NCBI GenBank assembly: GCA_013407085.1
Contig: JACCGJ010005229.1
Coordinates: 1 to 64,000, forward strand
Direction of reading: 5' to 3'
From: Atriophallophorus winterbourni
Taxonomy: Eukaryota; Platyhelminthes; Trematoda; Plagiorchiida; Microphallidae
Length of the DNA: 64,000 nt
This document shows, one piece after another, positions 1 to 10,437 of the stretch. The notes under the pieces are model-generated. The model was not told the DNA's origin. It was given only the letters and a program-made list of their open reading frames with translations, and searched no databases. The position numbers were made by a program, and so were the translations under genes. Positions within the stretch are counted from its first letter, which is position 1. Each line of letters begins with the position of its first letter.

Positions 1-1632
1 GGAGTTGACCATAAGGAAAATTTACTATGCCGTGCGGTTATCTAAGTAGCAGTACGTTCGTGACAGTCGCTTGATTCCTCATGACAACACACATCGAATC
101 AGATAACATTATGAATTGGCATTCAGTGGCGTGCATGTAAATATACGATTTTACGAAAAAAATAGTTATGTGTTTACTGGTTATGCTATTTGAAATTTAG
201 TGAAATTAATACATTATTAATAAATTGAAATAAAAAATAGATAGCAAAGTATTTGAAAATATTCGAGACCGATTGGGAGTCCATAGTCATGAGAATAAAG
301 TTTGCAATGAATCGGTTATAGCAAGTTTTTGGTAACGATTCGCTTCTGAACACGCTTAGTACAATTATGTTTTCCATTCCGAGCATAACTTAAAGCTGCA
401 TTTACACCTCATTCACCTAAATATTACGTGATCTAGAGCGGTGTGCTTCAAAGCTTCCAACCAGCCCAGGGTGATTGGTTCAGCAACGAGATCTTTAAAT
501 TTGGAGCTGTGACATGCAACCAATTTCTACCGATTGAAGTTTAATTATGCACACGCAAATTGTGTATGATTTTCAGAATAAACTGTGTTTTGGTTTGGCA
601 AATTTTGGCTAACTGAGAATAGAATATCTGGCCGTATAGCATATAATGTGAACGCTATTTCGATTATTTCATAAAAACATTGCAGACGAACTTGTTCGTT
701 TTATGTTTACAACTATAGTCATTACGTGTACATGATCGAGCCTATTAATTAGGTACAATTCTTTAATGTTCATTTAAATATACTAGGCTATTGTGCGGTC
801 AGTTTTCTAATGTCTCGTCTCCTTTCTAGTGCCGTATGTGAATTCGCAAGGAAGTAAGCCATCTGTGTATCATTTCATACTTTGATTTATCATCAATTTC
901 ACTAGATATAACACGGTCATAATGTGATAAAACTAATCTCGAATCGCCTTTTATTAAATTTCGTTGCTAGCGTCAGTCATCTTACCCTTAACTGTGTAAT
1001 AGGAGACAGTGCACTTGGCGGTTAATCGAAGATCATGTCATCAGTATGCAACAGACATCGTACGTCTGAGAACTACCAAACGCTGTACGCGCTGCGGGAG
1101 AGATTGTTCAACCTGATTAGTACTGTTTAGTCATTCGAAAAGCACTCGAGCATGAACACATTATGCGCTTGTGAGGTATATCTGTGGTAGTCATCGATAA
1201 AAGGAGGCCAAGAAAACAATATATTCAGAGTAAACCATGCAATCGGAGAGACCACATGCCTAGAATTTGTGCACAATAGAGTCAGTATTATATAATTATG
1301 ATAATATGACGAAAACTTATTATAACTAATGCTGATGGCTAGTAGCCGATTCAAAATTAAAACAAAAACTTTCGAAAAATGAATTATTCCATCTATTCTA
1401 GATTCACGATTTACGGTGAAAAGTGTAAATTACTCAGCAACACCATGTTTTATACGCATCCAACTAATATTAGTCGTTCTTCATAGCTCAAGCCATGCGG
1501 ATCCTGATCATAGTTGCCCTTCCTTGTAATTGTAAACAACACGAAACCGGTTGTGGGGTGTGTGAGTGATGGAAATGCATGAGGATGTTTTCATCACTAA
1601 ATATCATACCATCCACCATCTCTGTGTTGACC
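1..1632. repeat. Dispersed repeat block X/Y, copy 0
   Basis: Near-identical, apart from scattered substitutions and small indels, to 48550-50179. Positions 60-345 are the sub-block called Y here, which also lies directly upstream of the three Penelope-like elements. From about 346 onward is sub-block X, which recurs at 51691-52721 and 59947-61204. At the Y/X junction the sequence GAACAC-GCTTAG interrupts what is, in the PLE copies, the stem II hairpin of a hammerhead motif, so X follows a truncated PLE end. Short open frames in the block are shared only because the DNA is shared. No coding function is seen. Confidence 0.85.
1499..1570 (+). ncRNA. Degenerate hammerhead-like motif in repeat X
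   Basis: Contains GCGGATCCTGATCAT, then GTAAACAACACGAAACCGGTT and GTGGGGTGTG. The 3' half of a hammerhead core (GAAAC, then CGGTT before the expected cleavage point) is present, but the CTGATGA box has decayed to CTTGTAA, so it should be inactive. The same lesion is in the copies near 50040, 52590 and 61080, which shows that they were copied as part of block X. Confidence 0.45.
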
Positions 1633-1795
1633 TCACTGCTTAGCAATCTATAGAAAACCTACAAGGGTTAAGCCACATAGGCATGACAAGCAGAGCCACC
1701 GATGTAGCCGCAGCAACAACAACTGAGTGAGTCATCTTAATCGAAAAAAATTGCGTTTGTCAGTCGCTGTTGAATAAGGTTGGCACGACCAAACT
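1633..1795. other. Unassigned flank of hammerhead-like repeats
   Basis: No open reading frame or recognised element. The right part, with GGTTGGCACGACCAA, resembles the internal part of the dimeric repeat at 1796-2085, so it is probably the worn end of the same array. Confidence 0.3.
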
Positions 1796-2085
1796 TGGAT
1801 GAAGTTAAACCCAGTTTCGTGCTGTTTACACCGCTCAGGTAGGATCAGGACCCTGCTGGGCATGAAACAGTGGAGCAATGGTAAACAAGTTGCGCATGTA
1901 TGCCACTGTTGTGTAAGGTTGGTACGACTAACCTGTTAAACCACATGTACCCAAGCACATGTAGACAGGTTTAAACCCATGATCATGAACAAAATTACCC
2001 ATTTGCATGCATTTCCATCACACACACCACACGACCGGTTTCATGCTGTTTATATTCACCAAGTATAGACAGTATGATCCGTATC
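1796..2085 (-). repeat. Dimeric repeat with two hammerhead-like cores
   Basis: On the minus strand two hammerhead-like cores are spaced 224 bp apart, measured between their GAAAC boxes (2042-2038 and 1818-1814). The first has AACAGCATGAAACCGGTC followed by GTGTGG; the second has GTAAACAGCACGAAAC. The stretch between them includes GATGGAAATGCATGCAAAT and CAACTTGTTTACCATT, both also found in the repeat at 7739-8070. The CTGATGA boxes are mutated in both copies (TTGGTGA, CTGAGCG), so activity is unlikely here. The arrangement recalls the ribozyme-bearing satellite/SINE-like repeats of schistosomes, but family identity is inferred only. Confidence 0.55.
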
Positions 2086-2567
2086 CGCATACCTGGAAAA
2101 AAGGTAAAATGGTTCAGGAAGAAGATTTGGTTAGCAGTGTCAACATTCCATAACTTTTATTGAAACAACCAAAGTTGCATGCATCAAAATGTATTTCATT
2201 TCATATTACACCGTTAAGTCACATTGAATTGGTGTTTATGTTCGAATTCTTTTGCATAAAGTGGTACGGGTGATATGATTCCATCAACTGACTTGGGTTA
2301 TGGGAGTTTTTTCTCGTTACAAAATTGTGTAACATGGGCGGATTTAAAACCCACGGATCATGTTTCTGTCGAGTAATTTATGATTCCAGAAATATGGTTG
2401 GGAAAGCATATATATCCGTGGTATAGTGGTAAACAAATGTATACGTGAATGCCACAGATAAATGGGGTTATTACAATGTAAAACGATGTTCAAATACCGA
2501 AACGCCAAGAGACTCCTGACCGAGCAATCAATGTGTTTATAAAAGAACATATATATATCACGTACAA
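2086..2567. other. Unassigned AT-rich spacer
   Basis: No convincing coding sequence. Fragments such as GTGGTATAGTGGTAAACAAATG resemble the inner part of the neighbouring repeats. Short frames here have no recognisable protein similarity. Confidence 0.3.
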
Positions 2568-2650
2568 ACACCAATACCGGTTTCTAGCTATTTGTCGCCA
2601 TCAGATGAAGACAGTATGATCAGGTTCACTGAGCCTTGAAACAGTGGAAC
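2568..2650 (-). ncRNA. Degenerate hammerhead-like motif (second subtype)
   Basis: Read on the minus strand: ACTGTTTCAAGGCTCAGTGA, then CTGATGG (one change from CTGATGA), a short hairpin region GACAAATAGCT, AGAAACCGGTA and TTGGTG. This matches the layout of the motifs at 44271, 44461, 44530 and 45732. The A-to-G change in the CTGATGA box should block cleavage. Confidence 0.5.
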
Positions 2651-5269
2651 AGTGATGAAGCACCTTAGACTTAATGTATGAAGATATTCTTACCACCCAA
2701 CTTGAATTCAACGACTATTTTATTTTCAAACCAAGTTAAACAACATCCCAATTTTTATCACAGATCCAAATGTGCAAACGGGATTCGTACAAGGCGGTAA
2801 CACGGCACCTGCTCCAATGGTTAGTTTTATGAAAAACAACGAATTAATTTTAGGTTGGCTGAATTCATTTTCTCATTTTTAATTTTTTTATCGTTTATTA
2901 AAACCAAGGAGGCCGTTAGATCGGTGGACATTGTTCACACCTGCACACACAGAGCCATTAAGATATTCCACAGCATACACGGAGGTGTATCAATTGAATC
3001 TTAATCTCGCGTTTCTCTTTGGTAACTTGGGAATGTTCGGATATAACCAACTCAAACCTAAACCAAGTGTGTATTGACACTTTGAAGCTTCTGCGTCAGA
3101 TAAGAAACGGTACCAAAAGTAGGCTCTGCCCGATTCATTTAAAACTTTCTTTTCATGAATATATATTACCGATAGGTACTAAATATATTTAAATATCTTT
3201 ACGATTGTTCCTATTTTCGAAGGAGTAAAGAAGATAAATGGTAACATGTTTTATAATCGCCAAGCATATAATCTCTCAGCTTTGTGCACGCGGCATTTTT
3301 AATTTCCAATATGTAATTTTGCAGAGCATAGAACGGTTCCTATTGAATCCCACTGTATAGAAGTATGTTGAAGCAGATATTGAGAGGATTTAACACAGCT
3401 GCTGTTTAAACATGAAAGAACAATGCACGTTGAATAAAATCTACTTTACAGTCTACCTCATCAATCGGTCCATTTCGACAAAGGGTGTACATTGCAAGAA
3501 CATGCAGATCTCACGCTCCCCATGTGTAGAGATGCGTCAACAAACTGACTCGAGATTACAGCGTTCACAACAATAAGATGTACTCGGTTGCTGAGCGACC
3601 TTCGCTTGCTGTCGGAATAATCTACTTTCAGTACGCGACAGATGCACCTGCCTTCTTTAAGTTGAACATGACACCGATTACCGTTATTCACAAATACGTT
3701 TCCCAGTCCTTCGAAACATGTCGACTCAATATCCACCGCCTTCATAGCGCAATCACAAACTTATTTAACTTTTGTAATATTCAAGCGACTGGTTTAAGAC
3801 GGGAGTGACAGCTGTCGATCATCTAGTCTATCATAAGAACATTCTGGTCATCAATCCATCACAAACCGCGTTCACCCGCGAATCCCACAACACAAGAGAA
3901 ACGCGTTGGGTCAAACGCCGCACAATACAAACAACGAAACACACGCCCGTCCTAAATAGGCAATTGTATTAACCACAACACAGATCAGAAACGAGTCTCA
4001 CTTTGATCTGATTTGTCAATCAATGTCGCGCCAACCTGCGTGCTTCAATTTCTCACCACACAGGTATCCTTTTAATCGATCCTGACGAATTGCATATCGT
4101 TCGATGGCAGCTGACGTTACGCCCTGCCTCATACTTCCATGATGTCGTCAGACAAACGGATTTGAAGATTTCGTTCTGAAACCCAAATTTTTTTACAGGT
4201 TTGAGATTGTCTTCGTCTGTCTTTTCGAATCGTCTTGCTCTTGTGTTGTACCGTAGGGTGTTGTCTACTGAATATCATGGAAAGCTAGTGATTAGCGCTA
4301 ATCACTAATACACGTCGAACCTCCACAATATTTCTTATCGGATCTTCTAATAGATTGTAGTATAAATTTTCTAGATCGAACTGAGATTGTAAGATAGGTG
4401 ATTCAGATAACTCCCTCAATGCTATCCAATTTTAAAACTTTCAATTCATTTTGGTATAATGAAAGTAAGTTTTTGGAACGTCTCACTCGAGATATTAGGA
4501 CAATCTTTTCGATTTGCACAGTTTACATGAAGGCAAATACGTTGATGTTTAATTTGAAAAAAGAATTCATTACAAAACTTTATTCCATAGTTTGGACTCT
4601 CTAAAGAACAAAAAGTCGCAAATTTTTTGATGAAAGACACAAAACAGCTCGACTATAATTTAGGTGAGTCGTTTTTTGTGAGAACAAATATACCGTAAAA
4701 ATAAGTAACCATTGGTCGTTACAACACTTTTTTAATCACATTTGATATTATCGCGGTTACTGGTATAGATTTGCATATTGATATTCACGATTCATAATGA
4801 AGAAAAGCAAATAGCTGTACAATACCATAGGATATGTGCATGAAACTTAAACAAATCGTTACTTTAATGTTTGCGTCTATGTGCTTCAAACGAGGAGCAA
4901 AAGTAATTTTAATCGTTACAGGGATAGATGAAATTTCGACCGGTAATATATGTTTGGGTAATTTGTTTTTCCATGTGTGTGTGTCTGTAGGAGGGACTAA
5001 GGAATTTCAGTAAAGTGGGGCTAACAAAGTATTATTCAACACAAAAGATCGTAACGTCTGTGTGAAGATCATTTCGTTTGATGAGGAACCAATTGCTGGC
5101 TGTATGCTGTCCCACAAAAGGCAGGCACGAACTGTATAAATGTTACGGCGACAGTTTAATCAGGAATATTGGATTTGAAGAGTCAGTTGTGACTGCGGGA
5201 CGGGAGATAGCCACCAATTTTAAAGAGATGTCGGAGTGATTGGGACGCCATATGGAATATTTGGTAAGT
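2651..5269. other. Unassigned intergenic region
   Basis: About 2.6 kb without a recognised gene. An open frame at 3461-3745 (minus) and an overlapping one at 3578-3808 (plus) have no domain I recognise. Positions 3840-4380 resemble 58880-59470 as a very decayed repeat. The rest is AT-rich with no repeat visible by eye. Confidence 0.4.
3840..4380. repeat. Decayed repeat shared with 58880-59470
   Basis: Shared islands in the same order: CGCGTTCACC..GAATC.CACAACACAA near 3868 and 58895; TGATTTGTCAATC near 4009 and 59178; GACGAATTGCAT.TCGTT and GCTGACGTT near 4083 and 59250; and CACTAATA..C near 4305 and 59404. No coding capacity is recognised. It may be an old non-coding transposon. Confidence 0.45.
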
Positions 5270-6530
5270 AAGAATTAGGTCAGCTCAGATGCGCACAATC
5301 CAAGTCTAGTCAGTCGCTGCTCAAATGGTAGATTATGCAATCCATTAACCCTTTCATCTACCTAATGTTAAATCCATTAGAGGAGCGATATATCTGTTTC
5401 ATCCACAGTGTCCAAGTTTCTACTGTATAGTATGCAACTGGATGCACATATGTATTGAGTACATTTGACAATGAATGGTGGAATTGTCCGAAAATTCGTC
5501 TGAGTGAGCCGAGTATTCTGTTTGCATGCCAATAGACGGCCTCACAATGCAGACTCTTTTTCAAATTTCCACACACGCAGATCCTGAGATCTTTTAGCGA
5601 TATACTCCACTCAAGCGTGTGACTGCCAAGTACGTATGAGAATGGGAAGTGTTTCTAAACTTGCAACATTTTGCACTTGCAAAAGTCGAAAGGCAGCTTG
5701 TTTCGAATTGAACACTGGTGCAGCTTATATAAGTCTGATTGCAAAAACAGGCAATCCTCAACAGAGTTGACCTTCATCCAAATTTTGACATCATCGGCGT
5801 AAACGACAAATTTTCATCGGTAGAACTTTTATAAATATTACGAACAGTATTAGACTGAGTATTGAACCTTGTGGGACACCGCTCGTAACTTCAATAGTTT
5901 GGGAAAGTTCGCCATCTATTCTGACTTTCGCTTTGTGTTCAGAAAGGTAACTCGCAAACCAGTTAATAGATTTCCAGTGACGCCAACATCCTGTAGCTTC
6001 TGAAGTAGTAAGGAGTGACCAACTCGACCGAATGCTTTAGATATATCTAAGTAACAGTGCAAGCATCCAGTCGTTTAAAGTCGTTAGCAAGTTAGACAAG
6101 CATGAGCGTGTTTATCCAAATCCATGTTGTGTCTGAAAAAGACGTTCATGGCCTTCGAAGTGCCTGATAACACTTTAACACACCAAGCGTTCCAATACTT
6201 TAGGAACCACTTAAAGAATCGTCGCAGGGTGGTAATTGGACGGATGCAAACGACCGCCACCTTTGTAGATTGGAGTTATCACTCCGGCTTTCCAGTCAGG
6301 TGGTACGATTTCTGTATTTAGTTCGTGTTTAAATCATGCACATAGTGGGCCGCAAAGCTCCATCACACATGACTTCAGAATAGTCGGCGTTTTGCCGTCT
6401 TTCTCTGCGGATTTGTTAACATTTAGCCTGCGTAGGTGCCTCCACACAACCACAGGATTCACATCGACATCACTCAAGCTTTTCACCACTATTGATCGTA
6501 GCCAAGGTGTTGGTAGGGACACATTAATTT
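5270..6530 (-). pseudogene. CR1-type LINE reverse transcriptase, decayed
   Basis: Reading the minus strand through several frames gives the ordered landmarks of a CR1-like reverse transcriptase: a KSAEKDGKTPTILKSC block near 6390 (the K-GPDGI-P region), VITPIYKGGG near 6260, TQHGFG and SCLSNLLTTLNDW near 6110, VTSGVPQGSIL near 5880, DDV-like and NKLPFDF near 5700, and SLHCEAVYWHANRILGSLRR near 5520. The catalytic FADD box lies in a damaged stretch. There are many stop codons and frame changes, and no endonuclease or ORF1 is seen. It is a dead fragment of a retrotransposon that would normally copy itself by target-primed reverse transcription. Confidence 0.8.
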
Positions 6531-7552
6531 TTACAGATTTGTGTACAAAATTTTGTCAGGGCATCGGCTGTATCTGTCAATTCGTTGGATGTCTGAATCA
6601 GAAAATATCCTGCTTTAACCTTACTCGCATTTTTTACGATCGTGTAGACTATCATAGGATGTCGTTTCATTTGGTCTATCAGCATCCAATGGTGATATTA
6701 CTTGTCTTCGCGAATTAAGGACGTCACCTTGTTTCGGGCATTTCGAAAATGTTCTTAGGATACGTCTGTTCGAGTGATCCTGTGCCAAGCTCGTGTGGAA
6801 TCTCGCACGGTTATCCACTTTCGAGTGCGGCAGCGGAGATTCAAACAAATTGTTCTAGATTTTCTTTTCCGAGAATCGGTTGAGTTTTCGTTTATTTTCA
6901 TAGCGATTTATCTTAAAAGGCAGAGGCAGTGAGTTGCTAAATTCAATTTTTCCAAGTTCGATCTGTACTACTAAAAATATGAATATAGCTCAGAGTAAAA
7001 AGTTAATAAGGCCGTGTTCTCAACTTATTCGATTGATGTATTTTGGGGTACTGATGAATGAAAGACAAAATCGAAGTATAAGTTTTAATACGAGCGGATA
7101 GTATCATTCTCCGACCAAGTAACATTATAATCTAACGTCTATTTTCAGCTGCGAAAATCGTATCACTCGCCCACATGGTTGGCGGGAAAGAAGACTTGAA
7201 GAATATGCTCATGGCATGTTATATGGTGAATATTACTTTGGAAACGGCATCAGATATCATCTCAGCGATTAAATAATTTGTGACGCGCAACTCCCACATG
7301 CTTGATTTTTTGAGAAAAAAAAACGTTTTTTACGCAGATTATGATTGCAACATTTATCTCGCTGAATGCATGTCTTTAAATTTTCAATAATAATACTTTG
7401 GCTAATTCTTGGTTTTCGAACAAAATGTGCTCGAGTCCGAGCGATAAGGCTGACACGACGAATCTGTTCAACCGCATGTGTCACAGACATGTGAATGGGG
7501 CAAACCCATAGGCTAGAGCGAAAAATGCGTATTTGCATGTATTTTCATGATA
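6531..7552. other. Unassigned region
   Basis: About 1 kb with no recognised gene. Short open frames at 6392-6718 (plus), 6621-6848 (minus) and 7269-7538 (minus) lack any domain I can name. The last part, from about 7440, merges into the hammerhead-like repeat at 7553. Confidence 0.3.
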
Positions 7553-7605
7553 CACAGACCGCGATCGGTTTCGCGTTGTTTGCAGTAATCACGCAGGGTA
7601 AGTAC
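7553..7605 (-). ncRNA. Degenerate hammerhead-like motif
   Basis: Minus strand reads GTGATTACTGCAAACAACGC, then GAAACCGATC and GCGGTC. It has the GAAAC box and a stem-II-like GCAAACAACGC, but its CTGATGA box is damaged. The downstream sequence (ATGCAAATACGCATT) matches the body of the repeats at 1796-2085 and 7739-8070. Confidence 0.4.
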
Positions 7606-7738
7606 GATTAGGATCTGCATGGATTATATACAAAAAGCAAGCGCTAATGAAATGTCGGACTTGCTAATGATTGCTAGATAATGATGATGGTACGAACAGC
7701 CTGTTCGATCATATATGCCCACACACAAGTGCATTTTG

Positions 7739-8070
7739 TTTACCATGTTCCCACTGTTTCAAGCGCACGCGGATCCTGATGATACTGTCCCTACCAGATG
7801 TGTGAAAACAGCACGAAACCGGTCTTTGGCTGTGTGATGGAAATGCATGCAAATGAGTATCTTTGTTCATGATCATGGGTTTATTCCCGTTTAAATGTGT
7901 TTGGGCACATGATTGAACAGGATGGCCGTGAAAATCTTATCCAACAGTGGCTTACAAGCACAACTTGTTTACCATTCCTTACTGTTTCAAGGGATGCCGA
8001 TGCAGATCGCACTGGCATTACCTGATGATCGCAAACAGAATGAATCCAGACGGGGCGTGTAATAGAAATT
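7739..8070 (+). repeat. Direct dimer of the hammerhead-like repeat
   Basis: Two copies in tandem on the plus strand. Each begins ACCAT(G)TTCC.ACTGTTTCAAG (7742 and 7971) and carries a hammerhead-like core: CAGATGTGTGAAAACAGCAC plus GAAACCGGTC (7795-7824), and CTGATGATCGCAAACAG plus GAATCCAGAC (8022-8051). The GAAAC-type boxes are about 227 bp apart. Copy 2 keeps an intact CTGATGA but has lost GAAAC; copy 1 is the reverse. No ORF spans the unit. The conserved GTTTCAAG could be a relic of a Pol III B box, but I cannot show that. Confidence 0.55.
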
Positions 8071-8384
8071 GAGGCGAATACGGATTTTTATTTCAGAAAC
8101 AAAACGTGATAGCGGGAAAAGTTGATATATGAGCCAACTTTTCATGAACGGCAAATTATGCGCATCCGTCGAGAATTTAGAGTTTTGATCCGAACGCATT
8201 GCTGAAAATTCGTATACACGAATAAAGCCATTCTCTTCTCAAAATTTATCCTAATCAGAACATTAACTGAGGCGACCTTGCCTGATTCTACCTAACATAT
8301 CATAGTTCTGCTCTGTGGTATTGTAACTAGAATTATGCACAGGTGTAGGTGACTAAACCCATATTGTCGCGTCTTAATATAGTT

Positions 8385-9110
8385 TCAAAGAATGAGATTA
8401 ATTGATTTTAGCATCAAACATCTGGTTGACTTGCTCGAGGTGATCTTAACCGGGAGTGATTCCCTTTTCCGTAAAACGTACAATTCACTCAAGTCAGAAA
8501 GACGTGGACCACAACCACACCGTAGACTACGTCTTCTTTCTCTGTGGACAGCCCGGACCTTACTTGACCGCGTTGTCTCCGACGCCACTTTCGAGCGTGT
8601 TTATGGTCGACGATGCGTTTCGTTTAGCGCTGCGTCTGTCTTTCGAAGGACGTGGCCAAACCAGTGCAGTCTTTGCCGTTGGATGTGAACGGAAAGCGGA
8701 GGTATTCCGTTGCATCGCTCCCGATCAATAGATCGGACGATCAACATTAACTCAACGCAACAATCGTCGAACACGTCTAAATACCGTATATCATTCTTCT
8801 TCTTCTTCATCCCATGACCATAGCGAGCACGTCTCACATCAATAAAGCAGAAAAGGATGGATCACTTCTTAGTAAACACAAGTGTATCAGTCCTGAGGCT
8901 GATCCCGAGTATGCGCCAAAGGGTGCATTTTAGCTAGAAAACGCATTACATGCACGATTAAACCTTTACTTCATCCTTCGTCTGACCATTGCGTATCATA
9001 CTGGAACCGAGGTATTTGAAAATTGGAACATGCTTAATTGGACAGTACTCGATGTTGCGTTGCTAGACGCCACGTGTTCCGATAGATGTTAGGGGAGCAA
9101 AAATGACATT
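8385..9110 (-). pseudogene. RTE-like LINE, C-terminal RT remnant
   Basis: The minus strand encodes, out of frame with one another, KHVPIFKYLGSSMIRNGQT at about 9040-8980 (the YLGS motif that follows the RT fingers/palm in RTE-like LINEs) and QRLHWFGHVLRKTDAAL at about 8680-8630 (the RRLRWFGHVLRM motif). The region further downstream to 8385 is open but not recognisable. The order and spacing fit the last third of the LINE ORF. It is badly eroded and 5' truncated. Confidence 0.65.
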
Positions 9111-9539
9111 TAAACCCGTTTCACTGAAACTTTAGCTTCGTGGTTTAATTATAAATGATGAAAATAGCCGTTATCGGGTGCTATGTGTCAAACACCACAG
9201 CCCAAACTTAAATAACGATTTCACAGTCCTCTGAAAACCAGTTGACAACGTCTAAAGTAAAGCACTAAACTTGAAGTTAGAGTAAAATAGGAGACTAATA
9301 ACAGACAACACAGGACATATAATGTGAAGAAACGGGGTTGGCAGAGAGGTGTTTACACGATTGTGTTCACACAATAAACAAGTCATTGGTGATACAATCT
9401 ACCCACAGGATACGATCTTTGAGGTTGCACATGGGGAAAGCTAAAATAATATCGACCACTTCACCATCGAACGAAACATGAGGAGTGTTTCTGTTATCTT
9501 ACATGCCACACGTGCAGTTTAAAATCACCCGATTTGCAC
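9111..9539. other. Unassigned spacer
   Basis: No open frame of note and no repeat recognised. It lies between two oppositely oriented RTE-like remnants. Confidence 0.3.
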
Positions 9540-9840
9540 AGAAAGCTGAAAAGACTTTTCCAGGGCAATACAAAGAATAGAGGCAACGTTGTTGTTCAAC
9601 AGAACAGCCGGCCAGATCAACCAATGCAACCACGTTAAGAAAATCTAGTTAGAATCGACCGTTTTGTCTACGTCAGAAGCGTGATTAAGAGAGACTCTGG
9701 TACAGACGAGCCCAATGCATTCAAAACACTACTAGAACTCAAAAAATCCTTTTCACCTAACTGAGATCCGCATTTTCAACGACACTGTTACGGCAGTTCT
9801 CCTGTATGGATCCCTGACAGGTTGTTGCAGATTTGACCCG
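9540..9840 (+). pseudogene. RTE-like LINE, small RT remnant
   Basis: Plus-strand translation gives DRFVYVRSVIKRDSGTDE near 9650-9705 and, after a frame change, EIRIFNDTVTAVLLYGS near 9765-9815. These match the YLGS..I..D.G.D and K..IF...V..VLLYGSE.W motifs downstream of the RT catalytic core in RTE-like LINEs. It is related to, but oppositely oriented from, the remnant at 8385-9110. Neither end of the element is defined. Confidence 0.65.
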
Positions 9841-10437
9841 GACTAAACGATTAAGTAAAGTGCAGGTGGTGGTAGTTGAGCCAGCGGTTTATACGTTTGA
9901 CATTCCAAAGTATCGTGGTACGATTCCAGTGTGCCGAAATCATCGAAATGTCAACCCATATCCAAGCGAAACATGGATGCTTACAAGTCGAAAACTAACA
10001 GCGACAGCTTAACACAGTGTGCAATGATTGAAGTCATATAATATGTACCAATTCGTACAAATGGGACGGGATATCCTTTGTAGATCATTAGCCTGAGCTA
10101 CCGAACAGATAACTATCAAAACATAAGCAGTGTTAGAGAGCGTTTACTTCTTAACCACTTGCATCTTTTTAGCAAAATTAGTTTCAATGTCATCATGTGC
10201 TTATTAAGTAAAAAAAGATAAATCTTGCGCGTTGTTGAAGAAAACGGTGAGAGAACCGAGAATGTAATTATTGGGTCAAATGTATGTAAATGGAGATGCA
10301 TGGATGTGCAATCTTGCAGCATTTCTGTGCTGTACGGCTAACATCATACTAAATTGATTGGCCAACGGTAGTGAGCTGTATGCTGTAACACGCTGGAGTC
10401 TCACTACCATTTCCTGTTCTTTTTTCTTCCTCTTATC
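9841..10437. other. Unassigned spacer
   Basis: No gene recognised. The open frame at 10116-10322 (minus) has no identifiable domain. A pyrimidine-rich run (CTTTTTTCTTCCTCTT) immediately precedes the inverted-repeat element that starts at 10438. Confidence 0.3.
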
